A stretch of DNA of 64,000 bases from JAEUPI01 sp046348365 (lineage in GTDB: Bacteria > Pseudomonadota > Gammaproteobacteria > Burkholderiales > Burkholderiaceae_C). A program made the position numbers and the translations under genes. This document shows, piece after piece, positions 36,254 through 44,444 of the stretch. The notes below the pieces were generated by a model. That model searched no databases and had not been told where the DNA came from. It worked only from the letters and a program-made list of their open reading frames with translations. Each line of letters begins with the position of its first letter. The first letter of the stretch is position 1. Location: contig JAXMEL010000001.1 in the NCBI GenBank assembly GCA_046348365.1, positions 558,001-622,000 of the forward strand, given 5' to 3'.

Positions 36254-38941
36254 ATGGCGGTTCTCGAGCGCGACGGCGTGCTGGCGCAGCTGCAGGCGCT
36301 GTGGGCTGGCGCCTGCACCGGGCCGGGGCAGCTCGCCTTCGTCGAGGGCGAGGCCGGCATCGGCAAGACCACGGTGCTGCGCGCATTCGCGCACGCGCTG
36401 CCGCGCGGCACGCCGGTGTACTGGGGCCATTGCGAGGCGCTCGCCACACCGCGGCCGCTGGCGCCGCTCGACGACATCGCGCTGCAGGCGCGCGGCGCGC
36501 TGGCCGCGTGGCGCGGCGGCGGCATGCTGCGGCACGACGCGTTCGTCGCCTTCGTGGAGCTGCTGGCCGAGCGCAGCGCGCTGGTGGTGATCGAAGACCT
36601 GCACTGGGCCGACGAGGCCACGCTCGACCTGCTGCGCCATGTCGGCCGGCGCGTGGCGCGCACACGATCGCTGCTGCTCGGCAGCTTCCGCAACGACGAA
36701 CTGGTGCCGGCGCACCCGTTGCGCGCGGTGCTCGGCGACCTGGCCACGTCGGGCACGCCGCGGCTGGCGCTGCCGCCGCTGTCGCCGGCGGCGGTGGCCG
36801 CGCTGTGCGCCGGCCGCGACCGCGACGCCGCCGAGCTGCATCGCACGACCGCGGGCAACCCGTTCTTCGTCACCGAGGTGCTCGCCGCGGGCGGCCACGA
36901 CGCGGTGCCGGCGACGGTGCAGGACGCCGTGCTCGCGCGTGCGGCGCGGCTGTCGCCGGCGGCGCGTGCCGTGCTCGACGCGGCCGCGGTGGCCGGGCCC
37001 CGCATCGAGCCGTGGCTGCTGCACGAGCTGACCGCGGCCGACAGCGCGGCGATCGACGAATGCCTCGCCACCGGCGTGTTGAGCGGCGCTGCGTCGGCGT
37101 ACGCGTTCCGGCACGAGCTGGCGCGCCAATCGGTGCTGCGCGCGCTGACGCCGACGCACGCACGCCGCCTGCATCGCGGCGTGCTGGATGCGCTGCTCGC
37201 GCGCGACGCCGGCGAGCGCGCCAACCCGGCGCTGCTCGCGCTGCATGCCGACGGCGCCGGCGACGCGCCGGCCGCGCGGCGCTGGGCCGCCGCGGCGGCG
37301 CACGAGGCCGCGCGCCAGGGCGCCCATCGACAGGCGGCCGCGCAATGGGCGCTCGCGCTCGCGCACGCGGCAGGCGACGCCGAGCGCGCGCCGCTGCTCG
37401 ACGCCTACGCCACCGAGTGTCGCGTCTGCGGCCGCCTGACCGATGCGCTGGCCGCGCAAGACGACGCCGTGCACGCCTGGCGCCGGCTCGGCGACGCATC
37501 GCACGAGGCCATGGCACTCGCGCGGCGCGGCCTGTGGCTGGCGGCCGCGGCGCGCCAGGACGAAGCCGCGGTCGCCGCCGACGCGGCGACGCAGCGCATC
37601 GCCGCGCCCGGCGTCGACCCGGCGGCGGTGATCTTCGTGCAACGCCACGTCGCCGCGCTGCGCATGATGAGCAACGACAACGAAGCGGCGCTGACGTTGG
37701 CGCGCGAGGTGCTGCGCCGCGCCGAGTCCGCCGGCGACGCCGCGTCGATCGTGCAGGCGCACATCGTCATCGGCAGCGTGCTCGTCTCCACCGAGCCGGG
37801 CGACGACGGCATCGACCATCTGCAGCGCGCGCTGACGCTGGCCGAAGCGCGCGACGACGACACCGCCGTCGCGTCGTCGCTGCTGAACCTCGGATCGGGC
37901 TGCGCCGAGACGCACCGGCTGGCGCTCGCCGGCACGGCACTGCAGCGCGGCATCGCCTTCTGCGCCGAGCGCGACATCGACATGTCGCGTCTGTACCAGC
38001 TGGCGTGGCTGGCCGTCGTGCGCCTGCACCAGGGCCGCTGGGACGAGGCCGCGGCCACCGCGCGCGAGGTGCTCGACGATCGGCGCGCCGCGCCAGTGGC
38101 ACGCATCAGCGCGCTCGTCGCGCTCGGACGGCTATGCGCGCGCCGCGGCGAACCCGGCGCGTGGGAACTGCTCGACGAGGCGCGCACGCTTGCCACCGGC
38201 AGCGGCTCGCTGCAGCGCCTGGCGCCGATGCATGCGGCGCGCGCCGAAGCGGCGTGGATCGAAGGCCGGGTCGACGACGCCGCGAGCGAGGTCGCCGCCG
38301 CGCTGCCGCTCGCGCTGTCGCGGCGGGTGCCGGCCTTCGCCGCCGAGCTGATCGCATGGCAGCGTCGCTGCGGTGATCGCGACGCGGTCGCCGAGCCGAT
38401 CCCCGACTTCTGCGCGACGCATCCGTTCGCGCTCGAGGCTGCCGGCGATTGGCGCGCCGCGGCCGCGGCCTGGAGCGAACGCGGTTGCGTCTTCGAAGCC
38501 GCGCTCGCGCGCACGGCAGGCGACGACCTCGGCGCACTGCGCGAGGCGCTCACCACGTTCGAGACGCTCGGTGCGCGGCCGCTGGTCGAGCGCGTGCGCC
38601 TGCGCCTGCGCCGCGCCGGCGTGCGCGGCCTGCCACGCAGCCCGCGTGACACGACACGACAGCACCCGGCCGGCCTGACGACCAAGGAAGTCGCGGTGCT
38701 GACGCTGCTGGCCGCGGGCCTGCGCAACAAGGAGATCGCGCAACGCTTGAGCCGCTCGGCCCGCACGGTGGACCATCACGTCGAATCGATCTTCGCCAAG
38801 CTCGATGTCGCGACGCGCGCCGAAGCGGTCAGCGCGGCCCATCGGATCGGCGTGGTGGTGGGCGCAGCGGCGCGAGCTTCGAGCGCGCCACCAGCGAACA
38901 GGGCGCGTTCGCGCAGATGCAGCCGCTGGAGACGGCGCTGA
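36254..38941 (+). CDS. Large ATP-binding LuxR-family regulator (LAL/MalT type)
   Basis: 895 residues. An AAA-type ATPase region is at the N-terminus, with Walker A FVEGEAGIGKTTVLRAF (about residues 29-45) and Walker B VVIEDLHWADEATLDLL. A long TPR-like alanine-rich middle follows. The C-terminus is a LuxR helix-turn-helix: TTKEVAVLTLLAAGLRNKEI, then RSARTVDHHVESIFAKL. It is probably a single-component sensor of an unknown ligand. After the HTH the last 25 or so residues are arginine/serine-rich and unlike the rest. No operon partner is evident; the methyltransferase ends 134 bases before it and the genes after it are on the other strand. Confidence 0.8.
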   Translation: MAVLERDGVLAQLQALWAGACTGPGQLAFVEGEAGIGKTTVLRAFAHALPRGTPVYWGHCEALATPRPLAPLDDIALQARGALAAWRGGGMLRHDAFVAFVELLAERSALVVIEDLHWADEATLDLLRHVGRRVARTRSLLLGSFRNDELVPAHPLRAVLGDLATSGTPRLALPPLSPAAVAALCAGRDRDAAELHRTTAGNPFFVTEVLAAGGHDAVPATVQDAVLARAARLSPAARAVLDAAAVAGPRIEPWLLHELTAADSAAIDECLATGVLSGAASAYAFRHELARQSVLRALTPTHARRLHRGVLDALLARDAGERANPALLALHADGAGDAPAARRWAAAAAHEAARQGAHRQAAAQWALALAHAAGDAERAPLLDAYATECRVCGRLTDALAAQDDAVHAWRRLGDASHEAMALARRGLWLAAAARQDEAAVAADAATQRIAAPGVDPAAVIFVQRHVAALRMMSNDNEAALTLAREVLRRAESAGDAASIVQAHIVIGSVLVSTEPGDDGIDHLQRALTLAEARDDDTAVASSLLNLGSGCAETHRLALAGTALQRGIAFCAERDIDMSRLYQLAWLAVVRLHQGRWDEAAATAREVLDDRRAAPVARISALVALGRLCARRGEPGAWELLDEARTLATGSGSLQRLAPMHAARAEAAWIEGRVDDAASEVAAALPLALSRRVPAFAAELIAWQRRCGDRDAVAEPIPDFCATHPFALEAAGDWRAAAAAWSERGCVFEAALARTAGDDLGALREALTTFETLGARPLVERVRLRLRRAGVRGLPRSPRDTTRQHPAGLTTKEVAVLTLLAAGLRNKEIAQRLSRSARTVDHHVESIFAKLDVATRAEAVSAAHRIGVVVGAAARASSAPPANRARSRRCSRWRRR

Positions 38942-39003
38942 TGCTGCAGCCGTATGCGGTGGCGCCGGCCTGCATCGACGATGCGCGAGGAAAGCGCCGG
39001 CCC

Positions 39004-39618
39004 TCAGCGCAGGTCGCAACCGAGGCGCTCGGCCAGAAAGTCGAGGCGGTCCTGGCCCCAAAAGCGCTCGCCGTCGACAACGAAGGTCGGCGAGCCGAAC
39101 ACACCGGCGCCGATGGCGCGCCGCGTGTCCTCGAGATAGAGCGCCTGCAGCGCCGGTTGCTGCGCGGCCTGCACCAGGCGCGCGCCGTCAAGGCCCTCCG
39201 CCTGCGCGATCTGCTCGAGGACGCCCCAGTCGGCGATGTTGCGGTCTTCCGACCAGATCGCGCGCAGCACGGCATGCGAGAGTGCCAGCGCGTCGGCGCC
39301 CTGGATTCGCGCCGCGATGACCAGCCGGCTCGAAGGACCGCGGTCGACGGGGTAGTGTTGCGGCTCGAGGCGGATCGGCACGCCGAGCCGGCGCGACCAG
39401 CGCCCCAGCTCGAGCTGGCGATAACTCTGCCGTGCAGCGGCGCGCTGCGGGAACGGCGTGCCGCCCGTGGCTGCGAACACCGCGCCGAGGTCGACCGGCA
39501 GCACCTCCACTGTCGCCTGCGCGCGCCCGGCCAGCCGAATGAAGCGCGCGCTGCCGAGCCACGCCCACGGGCTGGCGGTGCTGAACCAGTACTGGACCGT
39601 GCGCGCCGCAGCGACCAT
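39004..39618 (-). CDS. 2-hydroxychromene-2-carboxylate isomerase-like (DsbA/GST-kappa fold) protein
   Basis: 204 residues of the thioredoxin-like DsbA family. The active site has serine instead of a CxxC pair (WFSTASPWAWLGS at residues 10-22), as in glutathione-dependent HCCA isomerases. The C-terminal GVFGSPTFVVDGERFWGQDR motif is characteristic. ATG at 39618 has GAGGTG directly upstream, and the FAD oxidoreductase gene ends four bases before it, so the two are co-transcribed. In naphthalene degradation the family isomerises a ring-cleavage product; here the substrate is unknown. Confidence 0.8.
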   Translation of the reverse strand: MVAAARTVQYWFSTASPWAWLGSARFIRLAGRAQATVEVLPVDLGAVFAATGGTPFPQRAAARQSYRQLELGRWSRRLGVPIRLEPQHYPVDRGPSSRLVIAARIQGADALALSHAVLRAIWSEDRNIADWGVLEQIAQAEGLDGARLVQAAQQPALQALYLEDTRRAIGAGVFGSPTFVVDGERFWGQDRLDFLAERLGCDLR

Positions 39619-39622
39619 CACC

Positions 39623-41020
39623 TCAGGCCCTGATCTCTTCGGCATGCAGCGGCATCTTCATGTCGCGCAGCGCTGCCTGCACCTTGGCCACCGGCACCTT
39701 GCGCACCGTCACGCCTTCCTCGATCGCGATCGCCGCCGCGACGCCGGCGGCCTGGCCGATCGACATGCACGCCGGCATGTTGCGCGAGCGCGCGTGCGCC
39801 TCGTGGTCGGCCGAGATGCAGCGTCCGGCGACCAGGAGTTGCTCGACGCGTTGCGGCACCAGGCAGCGGTACGGGATCTCGTAGGGCGGCATGCTCTGGA
39901 AGTCGACGTCGCCGCCCTTGGGGTCGTGGATGTCGAGCGCCGAGGCATCCACCGCGATGCTGTCGGCAAAACGCGTCTCGCCGCGCGAGTCGCGGCCGGT
40001 GAGCGTGTATTCGCCGAGGATGTGGCGCGTCTCGCGCACGCCCAGGATCGGCGACACCTGGCCCAGCCGCGCGGCCTCGAAGCCGGGCACGCGCTCCTTC
40101 AGGAAGCGCACCACGCCCTCGATCTGCCGGTAGCACTCGAGGATGGCGGCAGTGAACTGCGCCGGCGAGAACACGTCGACGCCGAGCACGCGCGTGGCAT
40201 TGACGTACATCTGGCCGTCGGCGGTCTTCAGCGTGATGTTCTCGCGCTGCAGGCGCACACCGGTCTCTTGTTGGAAACGGCGCAGCATGCCGTTGAAGCC
40301 GGTGAGCCACAGCCCGTAGGCCAGGCCCGCGTCGTCGGCCGGGATGGCGCGCGCCGGCACGTCGTCGCACGCGCGCGCCCATTCGGCCAGGCGCTTCAGG
40401 TCGACGTTCTTCATGATGAAGTACATCGACACCGGCTGCATGCGCGCGTCCTTGTCGCCCGAGCCCATCACGAAGGGCACGTCGGCCTTGGCCGCCATGT
40501 CGGCGTCGGCCGAGCAGTCGATCAACACCTTGGCGCCGACGAATTGCCGGCCGCCCTTGCCCTCGATGACGACGCCGGTCACCGCGCCGTTCTCGACCAC
40601 GGGGTTGGAGACGAAGGTCTCGAACAGGATCTGCACGCCGGCTTCCACGCACAGGCGCGTCAGCAGCATCTTCATCACCTCGGGGTCGGTGGGCGAGGCG
40701 ATCTTCACGCCGCCGGTCTTGGTGGTGGCCATGTAGTCCTCGCCCGCGCCGCCGACCTCGCGCGCCAGGTTCCAGATCTCCAGCGGGATGCCGCCCAGCA
40801 GCGTGCCCGAGGGCTTGGTGTTCAGGCCGAGGGTGAGGATGCCGCCCAACGAGCCGAAGCGCTCGATGAGGACCACCTTCTTGCCGCGCCGCCGCGCCGC
40901 CGCGATCGCCGCGATCGGCCCGGTGGTGCCGCCGCCCACCACCACAACGTCGGCTTGCAGCAGCACCGGGATCTCGCGCGCGGGCTCGGTGATCGTGCGC
41001 GGGTTCGAGTTCGTGTTCAT
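39623..41020 (-). CDS. FAD-dependent oxidoreductase (FAD_oxidored family)
   Basis: 465 residues. The N-terminal dinucleotide motif is VVVVGGGTTGPIAAIAAARR (residues 25-44), followed by KKVVLIERFGSLGG. The family's other conserved parts are the adenine-side VLIDCSADADMAA and, near the end, LLVAGRCISADHEAHA with SIGQAAGVAAAIA. ATG at 41020 has GGGAA six bases upstream. It sits between a TctC-type receptor and an HCCA-isomerase-like gene, so a role in breaking down a small organic acid or aromatic compound is likely. The substrate is unknown. Confidence 0.8.
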   Translation of the reverse strand: MNTNSNPRTITEPAREIPVLLQADVVVVGGGTTGPIAAIAAARRRGKKVVLIERFGSLGGILTLGLNTKPSGTLLGGIPLEIWNLAREVGGAGEDYMATTKTGGVKIASPTDPEVMKMLLTRLCVEAGVQILFETFVSNPVVENGAVTGVVIEGKGGRQFVGAKVLIDCSADADMAAKADVPFVMGSGDKDARMQPVSMYFIMKNVDLKRLAEWARACDDVPARAIPADDAGLAYGLWLTGFNGMLRRFQQETGVRLQRENITLKTADGQMYVNATRVLGVDVFSPAQFTAAILECYRQIEGVVRFLKERVPGFEAARLGQVSPILGVRETRHILGEYTLTGRDSRGETRFADSIAVDASALDIHDPKGGDVDFQSMPPYEIPYRCLVPQRVEQLLVAGRCISADHEAHARSRNMPACMSIGQAAGVAAAIAIEEGVTVRKVPVAKVQAALRDMKMPLHAEEIRA

Positions 41021-41040
41021 GTCGGTTTCCCGTGCGGGCG

Positions 41041-42015
41041 TCAGTCGGCCTTGGCGCCGGAGAGTTGGACGGCCTTGCTCCACTTGGCGATCTCGTTGCG
41101 GTTCCAGGCCGCGAACTGGGCCGGGCTGTTGCCCACGACGACGGCGCCGGACTGCGCCAGCTGCGCACTCACGTCGGGCATGCGCAGCACGGCGACCAGG
41201 TCGGCGTGGATCTTGTCGACGATCTCCTTCGGCGTGCCCGTAGGCACCAGCGCGCCGATCCACGACACCGCCTCGAAACCTGCTAGGCCGGACTCGGCCA
41301 TGGTGGGTGTGTCGGGCAGGGAAGGTGCGCGCGCGGCGCTGGTGACGGCGATGGGCTTGAGCTTGCCCGACTTGATGTGCGGGGTGACCGCGACGATGTT
41401 GTCCCACATCAGGTCGATCTTGCCGCTCATCAGATCGGTGTAGGCAGCCGGGGTGCCTTTGTAGGGCACGTGCACGAGGTCGGTTCCGGTGGCGCTCTTG
41501 AACAACTCGCCGGCGAGGTGGTTGGACGTGCCGACGCCGCCAGACCCGAAGTTCAGCTGACCGGGGCGGGCCTTCGCGTTCTGGATCAGGCCCTTGATGT
41601 CCGTGACCGGCAGGCTGGGTGGGGCCACCAGCACCAGCGGCGTGGTGGCGACCAGCGTGATCGGCGTGAAGTCCTTCAGGTAGTCGTAATTCAACTTGGA
41701 ATAGAGCGACGCGCTGATGGCGTTCGCGACGGTGCCGAAGAAGATCGTGTAGCCGTCGGCCGGCGCCCGCGCGGCCAGCTCGCTGCCCAGGTTGCCGCCC
41801 GCGCCCGGGCGGTTCTCGATGACCACCGGCTGGCCCCACCTGTCCTGCAGCTTCTGCCCCACGGCGCGCGCGATGACGTCGGTGGCGCTGGCCGGCGGGA
41901 AGCCGAACAGGATCTTCACCGGCTTGCTGGGCCAGGGGTCGGCGGCGAAGGCCGGCGTCGCCGCCACGGCGGCGAAAGAGGCGACGAGCGAGCAGAGCAG
42001 GGATTTCAGGTGCAC
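41041..42015 (-). CDS. TctC/BUG-family periplasmic solute receptor
   Basis: 324 residues. GTG at 42015 is chosen because AAGGAG lies six bases upstream; a TTG further out would place basic and acidic residues before the signal. The signal peptide ends at TPAFA. The receptor fold is marked by WPSKPVKILFGFPPASATDV, QPVVIENRPGAGGNLGSELA, FTPITLVATTPLVLVAPP and VHVPYKGTPAAYTDLMSGKI. Such receptors bind carboxylates and normally work with TctAB membrane proteins, which are not encoded here. Large families of orphan receptors are usual in Burkholderiales. Confidence 0.87.
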   Translation of the reverse strand: MHLKSLLCSLVASFAAVAATPAFAADPWPSKPVKILFGFPPASATDVIARAVGQKLQDRWGQPVVIENRPGAGGNLGSELAARAPADGYTIFFGTVANAISASLYSKLNYDYLKDFTPITLVATTPLVLVAPPSLPVTDIKGLIQNAKARPGQLNFGSGGVGTSNHLAGELFKSATGTDLVHVPYKGTPAAYTDLMSGKIDLMWDNIVAVTPHIKSGKLKPIAVTSAARAPSLPDTPTMAESGLAGFEAVSWIGALVPTGTPKEIVDKIHADLVAVLRMPDVSAQLAQSGAVVVGNSPAQFAAWNRNEIAKWSKAVQLSGAKAD

Positions 42016-42059
42016 GGGGGACTCCTTGTCACGCAAGAGGCGCGATGTCGATGCGTGAA

Positions 42060-42090
42060 ATCCTATAGACCTATATAGTACTAGTCAAGT
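42060..42090 (-). promoter_or_regulatory. Promoter of the TctC operon with palindromic operator-like core
   Basis: On the minus strand TTGACT (42088-42083) and TAGGAT (42065-42060) are 17 bases apart. The spacer holds overlapping palindromes (CTATATAG at 42071-42078 and TAGTACTA at 42076-42083), in an AT-rich patch unusual for this genome. It lies in the 103-base gap shared with the divergent GntR/UTRA gene, so it is the likely binding site of that regulator. Confidence 0.5.
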
Positions 42091-42118
42091 AGCAGAAGTC
42101 CTCTACGATCCAGGTTCC

Positions 42119-42919
42119 ATGGCCATGAGCAGCATCGACACCGCCGCTGCGGGCGACTTCATGCGCCGCTACGGCAAGCCGGGCTTGCTGGGGCTGCCCA
42201 AGTACGCGCAACTGCGGGAGACCTTGTACGCCGCCATCAAGGCCGGCCACTGGAAGCCGGGCGCACGCCTGCCGACGGAGAGCGACCTCACGCGCATCAC
42301 GCGCTTCAGCCTGGGCACCGTGCAGCGGGCGTTGCGCGACCTGGCCTACAGCGGCGTCGTCGTGCGCAGCCAGGGCAGCGGCACCTACGTGTCCGACGGG
42401 CAGGGTGCGATCGACGCGCCGCTGCACCTGCGCTTTCGCGCCACCGCCACGGAGCCGCGCTTCCTGCCGCTGTTCCCGAAGGTGCTGTCGCGCACGCGGG
42501 TCGGCGGCCCCGGTGCGTGGGTCGACTGGCTGGGCCACGAGGGCGCGCACATCGTGCGCATCGACCGGCAGCTGAGCGTCAACGGCGAGTTCGTGGTGTT
42601 CAACCGCTTCTATTTCGACGCCCGCGCCTTCCCCGACATCGCCGCGCGGCCGCTCGCCACGCTGGACGGCGCGAACCTGAAGCAGATGCTGGGCGATGCG
42701 CTCGCCATGCCTATCAACGAAATCGAGCAGCACGTCTCTCTGGTGAAGTTCGAGCCCGTGGCGTGCAAGGCGATGGGCGTCAAGCCCGGTACGCGTGGCC
42801 TCCTGCTCGAAAGCGCGGCCAGCGCCGGCCGCGGCCACCCGGTCTATTTCCTCGAGTCGTTCATTCCGCCCAACGGGCGGCGCCTGGACGTGTCGCCTCT
42901 GCGCGCGGGCCTGGCATGA
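42119..42919 (+). CDS. GntR-family (HutC/UTRA) regulator
   Basis: 266 residues. The N-terminal winged helix is PKYAQLRETLYAAIKAGHW, GARLPTESDLTRIT, then LGTVQRALRDLAYSGVVVRS. The UTRA ligand-binding domain follows from about residue 100 (EGAHIVRIDRQLSVNGEFVV, ending in YFLESFIPP). ATG at 42119 is used; ATG at 42125 is an alternative. It diverges from the TctC-FAD oxidoreductase operon and reads toward the class III PLP enzyme 13 bases downstream, so it probably controls both. This is a different GntR subfamily from the phn-linked regulator. Confidence 0.85.
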   Translation: MAMSSIDTAAAGDFMRRYGKPGLLGLPKYAQLRETLYAAIKAGHWKPGARLPTESDLTRITRFSLGTVQRALRDLAYSGVVVRSQGSGTYVSDGQGAIDAPLHLRFRATATEPRFLPLFPKVLSRTRVGGPGAWVDWLGHEGAHIVRIDRQLSVNGEFVVFNRFYFDARAFPDIAARPLATLDGANLKQMLGDALAMPINEIEQHVSLVKFEPVACKAMGVKPGTRGLLLESAASAGRGHPVYFLESFIPPNGRRLDVSPLRAGLA

Positions 42920-42932
42920 AGGATCGCCGCCG

Positions 42933-44336
42933 ATGAAGCAGCAGCCGCGACCAGCACAGCCCGCTCCCAGCGAAGGCGACGTCAACTCGACGCCGCGCCG
43001 CGCACAATGGCAGGCCACGCACCTCGACACCGCGACGCGCACGCTGCTCGCGCGCGACAGCGCGGCGTTCCTGCACCAGTCGGTGTCGACGCCGTGCCTG
43101 GACGCCATCGCGAAGGCCGAAGGCATCTGGATCGAAGACGTGGCGGGCCGGCGCTACATGGACTTCCACGGCAACAACGTGCACCACGTCGGCTATTCGC
43201 ATCCGCACGTGCTGGCCGCAATCAAGGCCCAGCTCGACGCCTTGAGCTTCGCGCCGCGGCGCTTCGCGAGCGAGCGCGCGGTGGAACTGGCCGAGGCGCT
43301 GAACGCGAAATTCAAGGCGCTCACTGGGCATGAGGGCAAGCTGCTCTTCACCACCGGCGGGTCCGATGCCGTCGAGGTCGCGATCAAGCTCGCGCGCGCC
43401 GCCACCGGCCGCTTCAAGACGCTGAGCTTCTGGGATGCGTTCCACGGCGCCGGTTTCGGCGCCTCGAGCGTCGGCGGCGAGGCGCTGTTCCGCGGCGGGC
43501 GAACGGGTCCGCTGCTGCCCGGCAGCGAGCACGTGGCACCGTTCGGCTGCTACCGCTGCGCCTATGGCCACGCAGTGGATGCGGAGGGCCGGCCCGACCT
43601 CGATCGCTGCCGTCTCGCCTGCGCGGGCATGGTGCGCTACGTGCTCGAGCGCGAGGGCGACGTGGCCGCGGTGATCGCCGAGCCGGCGCGCGCGGTGCCG
43701 TTCATTCCGCCGCCGGGCTACTGGCGCGCGGTGCGCGAGGCCTGCGACGCCACCGGCACGCTGCTGATCTTCGACGAGATTCCCACCGGCCTCGGCAAGA
43801 CCGGCCGCTTCTTCGCCGCCGAGCACGACGCCGCGGTGCCCGACATCGTGGTGCTCGGCAAGGCGCTCGGCGGCGGCGTGCTGCCGATCGCCGCGTGCAT
43901 CGCGCGCGCCGACCTCGACGTGGCCGGCGCCTACGCGTTCGGCCACTACACGCACGAGAAGAACCCGGTCACCGCCGCCGCGGCGCTGGCCACGTTGCAG
44001 GTGATCGAGCGCGAGGGCCTGGTCGAGCAGGCGGCGCGCGTGGGCGCGCATGCGCTGGCGCGGCTGCACGAGATGAAGCGCCGCCACGCGCTGATCGGCG
44101 ACGTGCGCGGTCACGGGCTGCTGATCGGCATCGAGCTGGTGAGCGACCGCGCCGCGAAGACGCCCGCGCCCGACGCCGCCGAGCAGGTGCTGTACCACGC
44201 GCTCGCGCGCGGGCTGTCGTTCAAGACCACGATGGGCCACGTGCTGACGCTGACGCCGCCGCTGGTGACCACCGAGGCGCAGATCGACGCGGCGCTGGCC
44301 ATCCTCGACGAGGCGATCGGCGCCGTGCATAGCTAA
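42933..44336 (+). CDS. Class III PLP enzyme, possibly a PbfA-like aminophosphonate ammonia-lyase
   Basis: 467 residues of aminotransferase class III. The PLP lysine is in VVLGKALGGGVLP, the aspartate in LIFDEIPTGLGKTG, and the phosphate-binding TTGGSDAVEVAIKLAR is present. The N-terminus (EGDVNSTPRRAQW), DFHGNNVHHVGYSHP and GHYTHEKNPV remind me of (R)-1-hydroxy-2-aminoethylphosphonate ammonia-lyases, which make phosphonoacetaldehyde. That resemblance is from memory and needs an alignment. The alternative is an amino-acid or omega-amine aminotransferase serving the adjacent TctC/FAD oxidoreductase locus. It probably shares a transcript with the GntR/UTRA gene. Confidence 0.7.
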   Translation: MKQQPRPAQPAPSEGDVNSTPRRAQWQATHLDTATRTLLARDSAAFLHQSVSTPCLDAIAKAEGIWIEDVAGRRYMDFHGNNVHHVGYSHPHVLAAIKAQLDALSFAPRRFASERAVELAEALNAKFKALTGHEGKLLFTTGGSDAVEVAIKLARAATGRFKTLSFWDAFHGAGFGASSVGGEALFRGGRTGPLLPGSEHVAPFGCYRCAYGHAVDAEGRPDLDRCRLACAGMVRYVLEREGDVAAVIAEPARAVPFIPPPGYWRAVREACDATGTLLIFDEIPTGLGKTGRFFAAEHDAAVPDIVVLGKALGGGVLPIAACIARADLDVAGAYAFGHYTHEKNPVTAAAALATLQVIEREGLVEQAARVGAHALARLHEMKRRHALIGDVRGHGLLIGIELVSDRAAKTPAPDAAEQVLYHALARGLSFKTTMGHVLTLTPPLVTTEAQIDAALAILDEAIGAVHS

Positions 44337-44444
44337 CGCTCGCGCGCCGGGCGCGCGCCGTCTGCGGCGTCGCCGCCACAAGTTCGGGATTCACCCCTCA
44401 AATCGGGCTCGCAGGCCCAGGGCGCATCGCGTAGATATCGCAGC

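Noticed and set aside
38917..39633. Plus-strand frame starting MQPLETALMLQPYAVAPACI
   Set aside because: Only the first 30 or so residues look protein-like; the rest is antisense to the HCCA-isomerase-like gene. It is kept as a possible remnant under findings, not as a gene.
42119..42919. Second phosphonate regulator of the PhnF type
   Set aside because: PhnF is also GntR/UTRA, but no C-P lyase genes are present and the divergent partner is a TctC locus.
44337..44444. GC-rich inverted sequence after the class III PLP gene as a terminator
   Set aside because: The stem around 44341-44358 has no T-tract and is expected by chance at this GC content.
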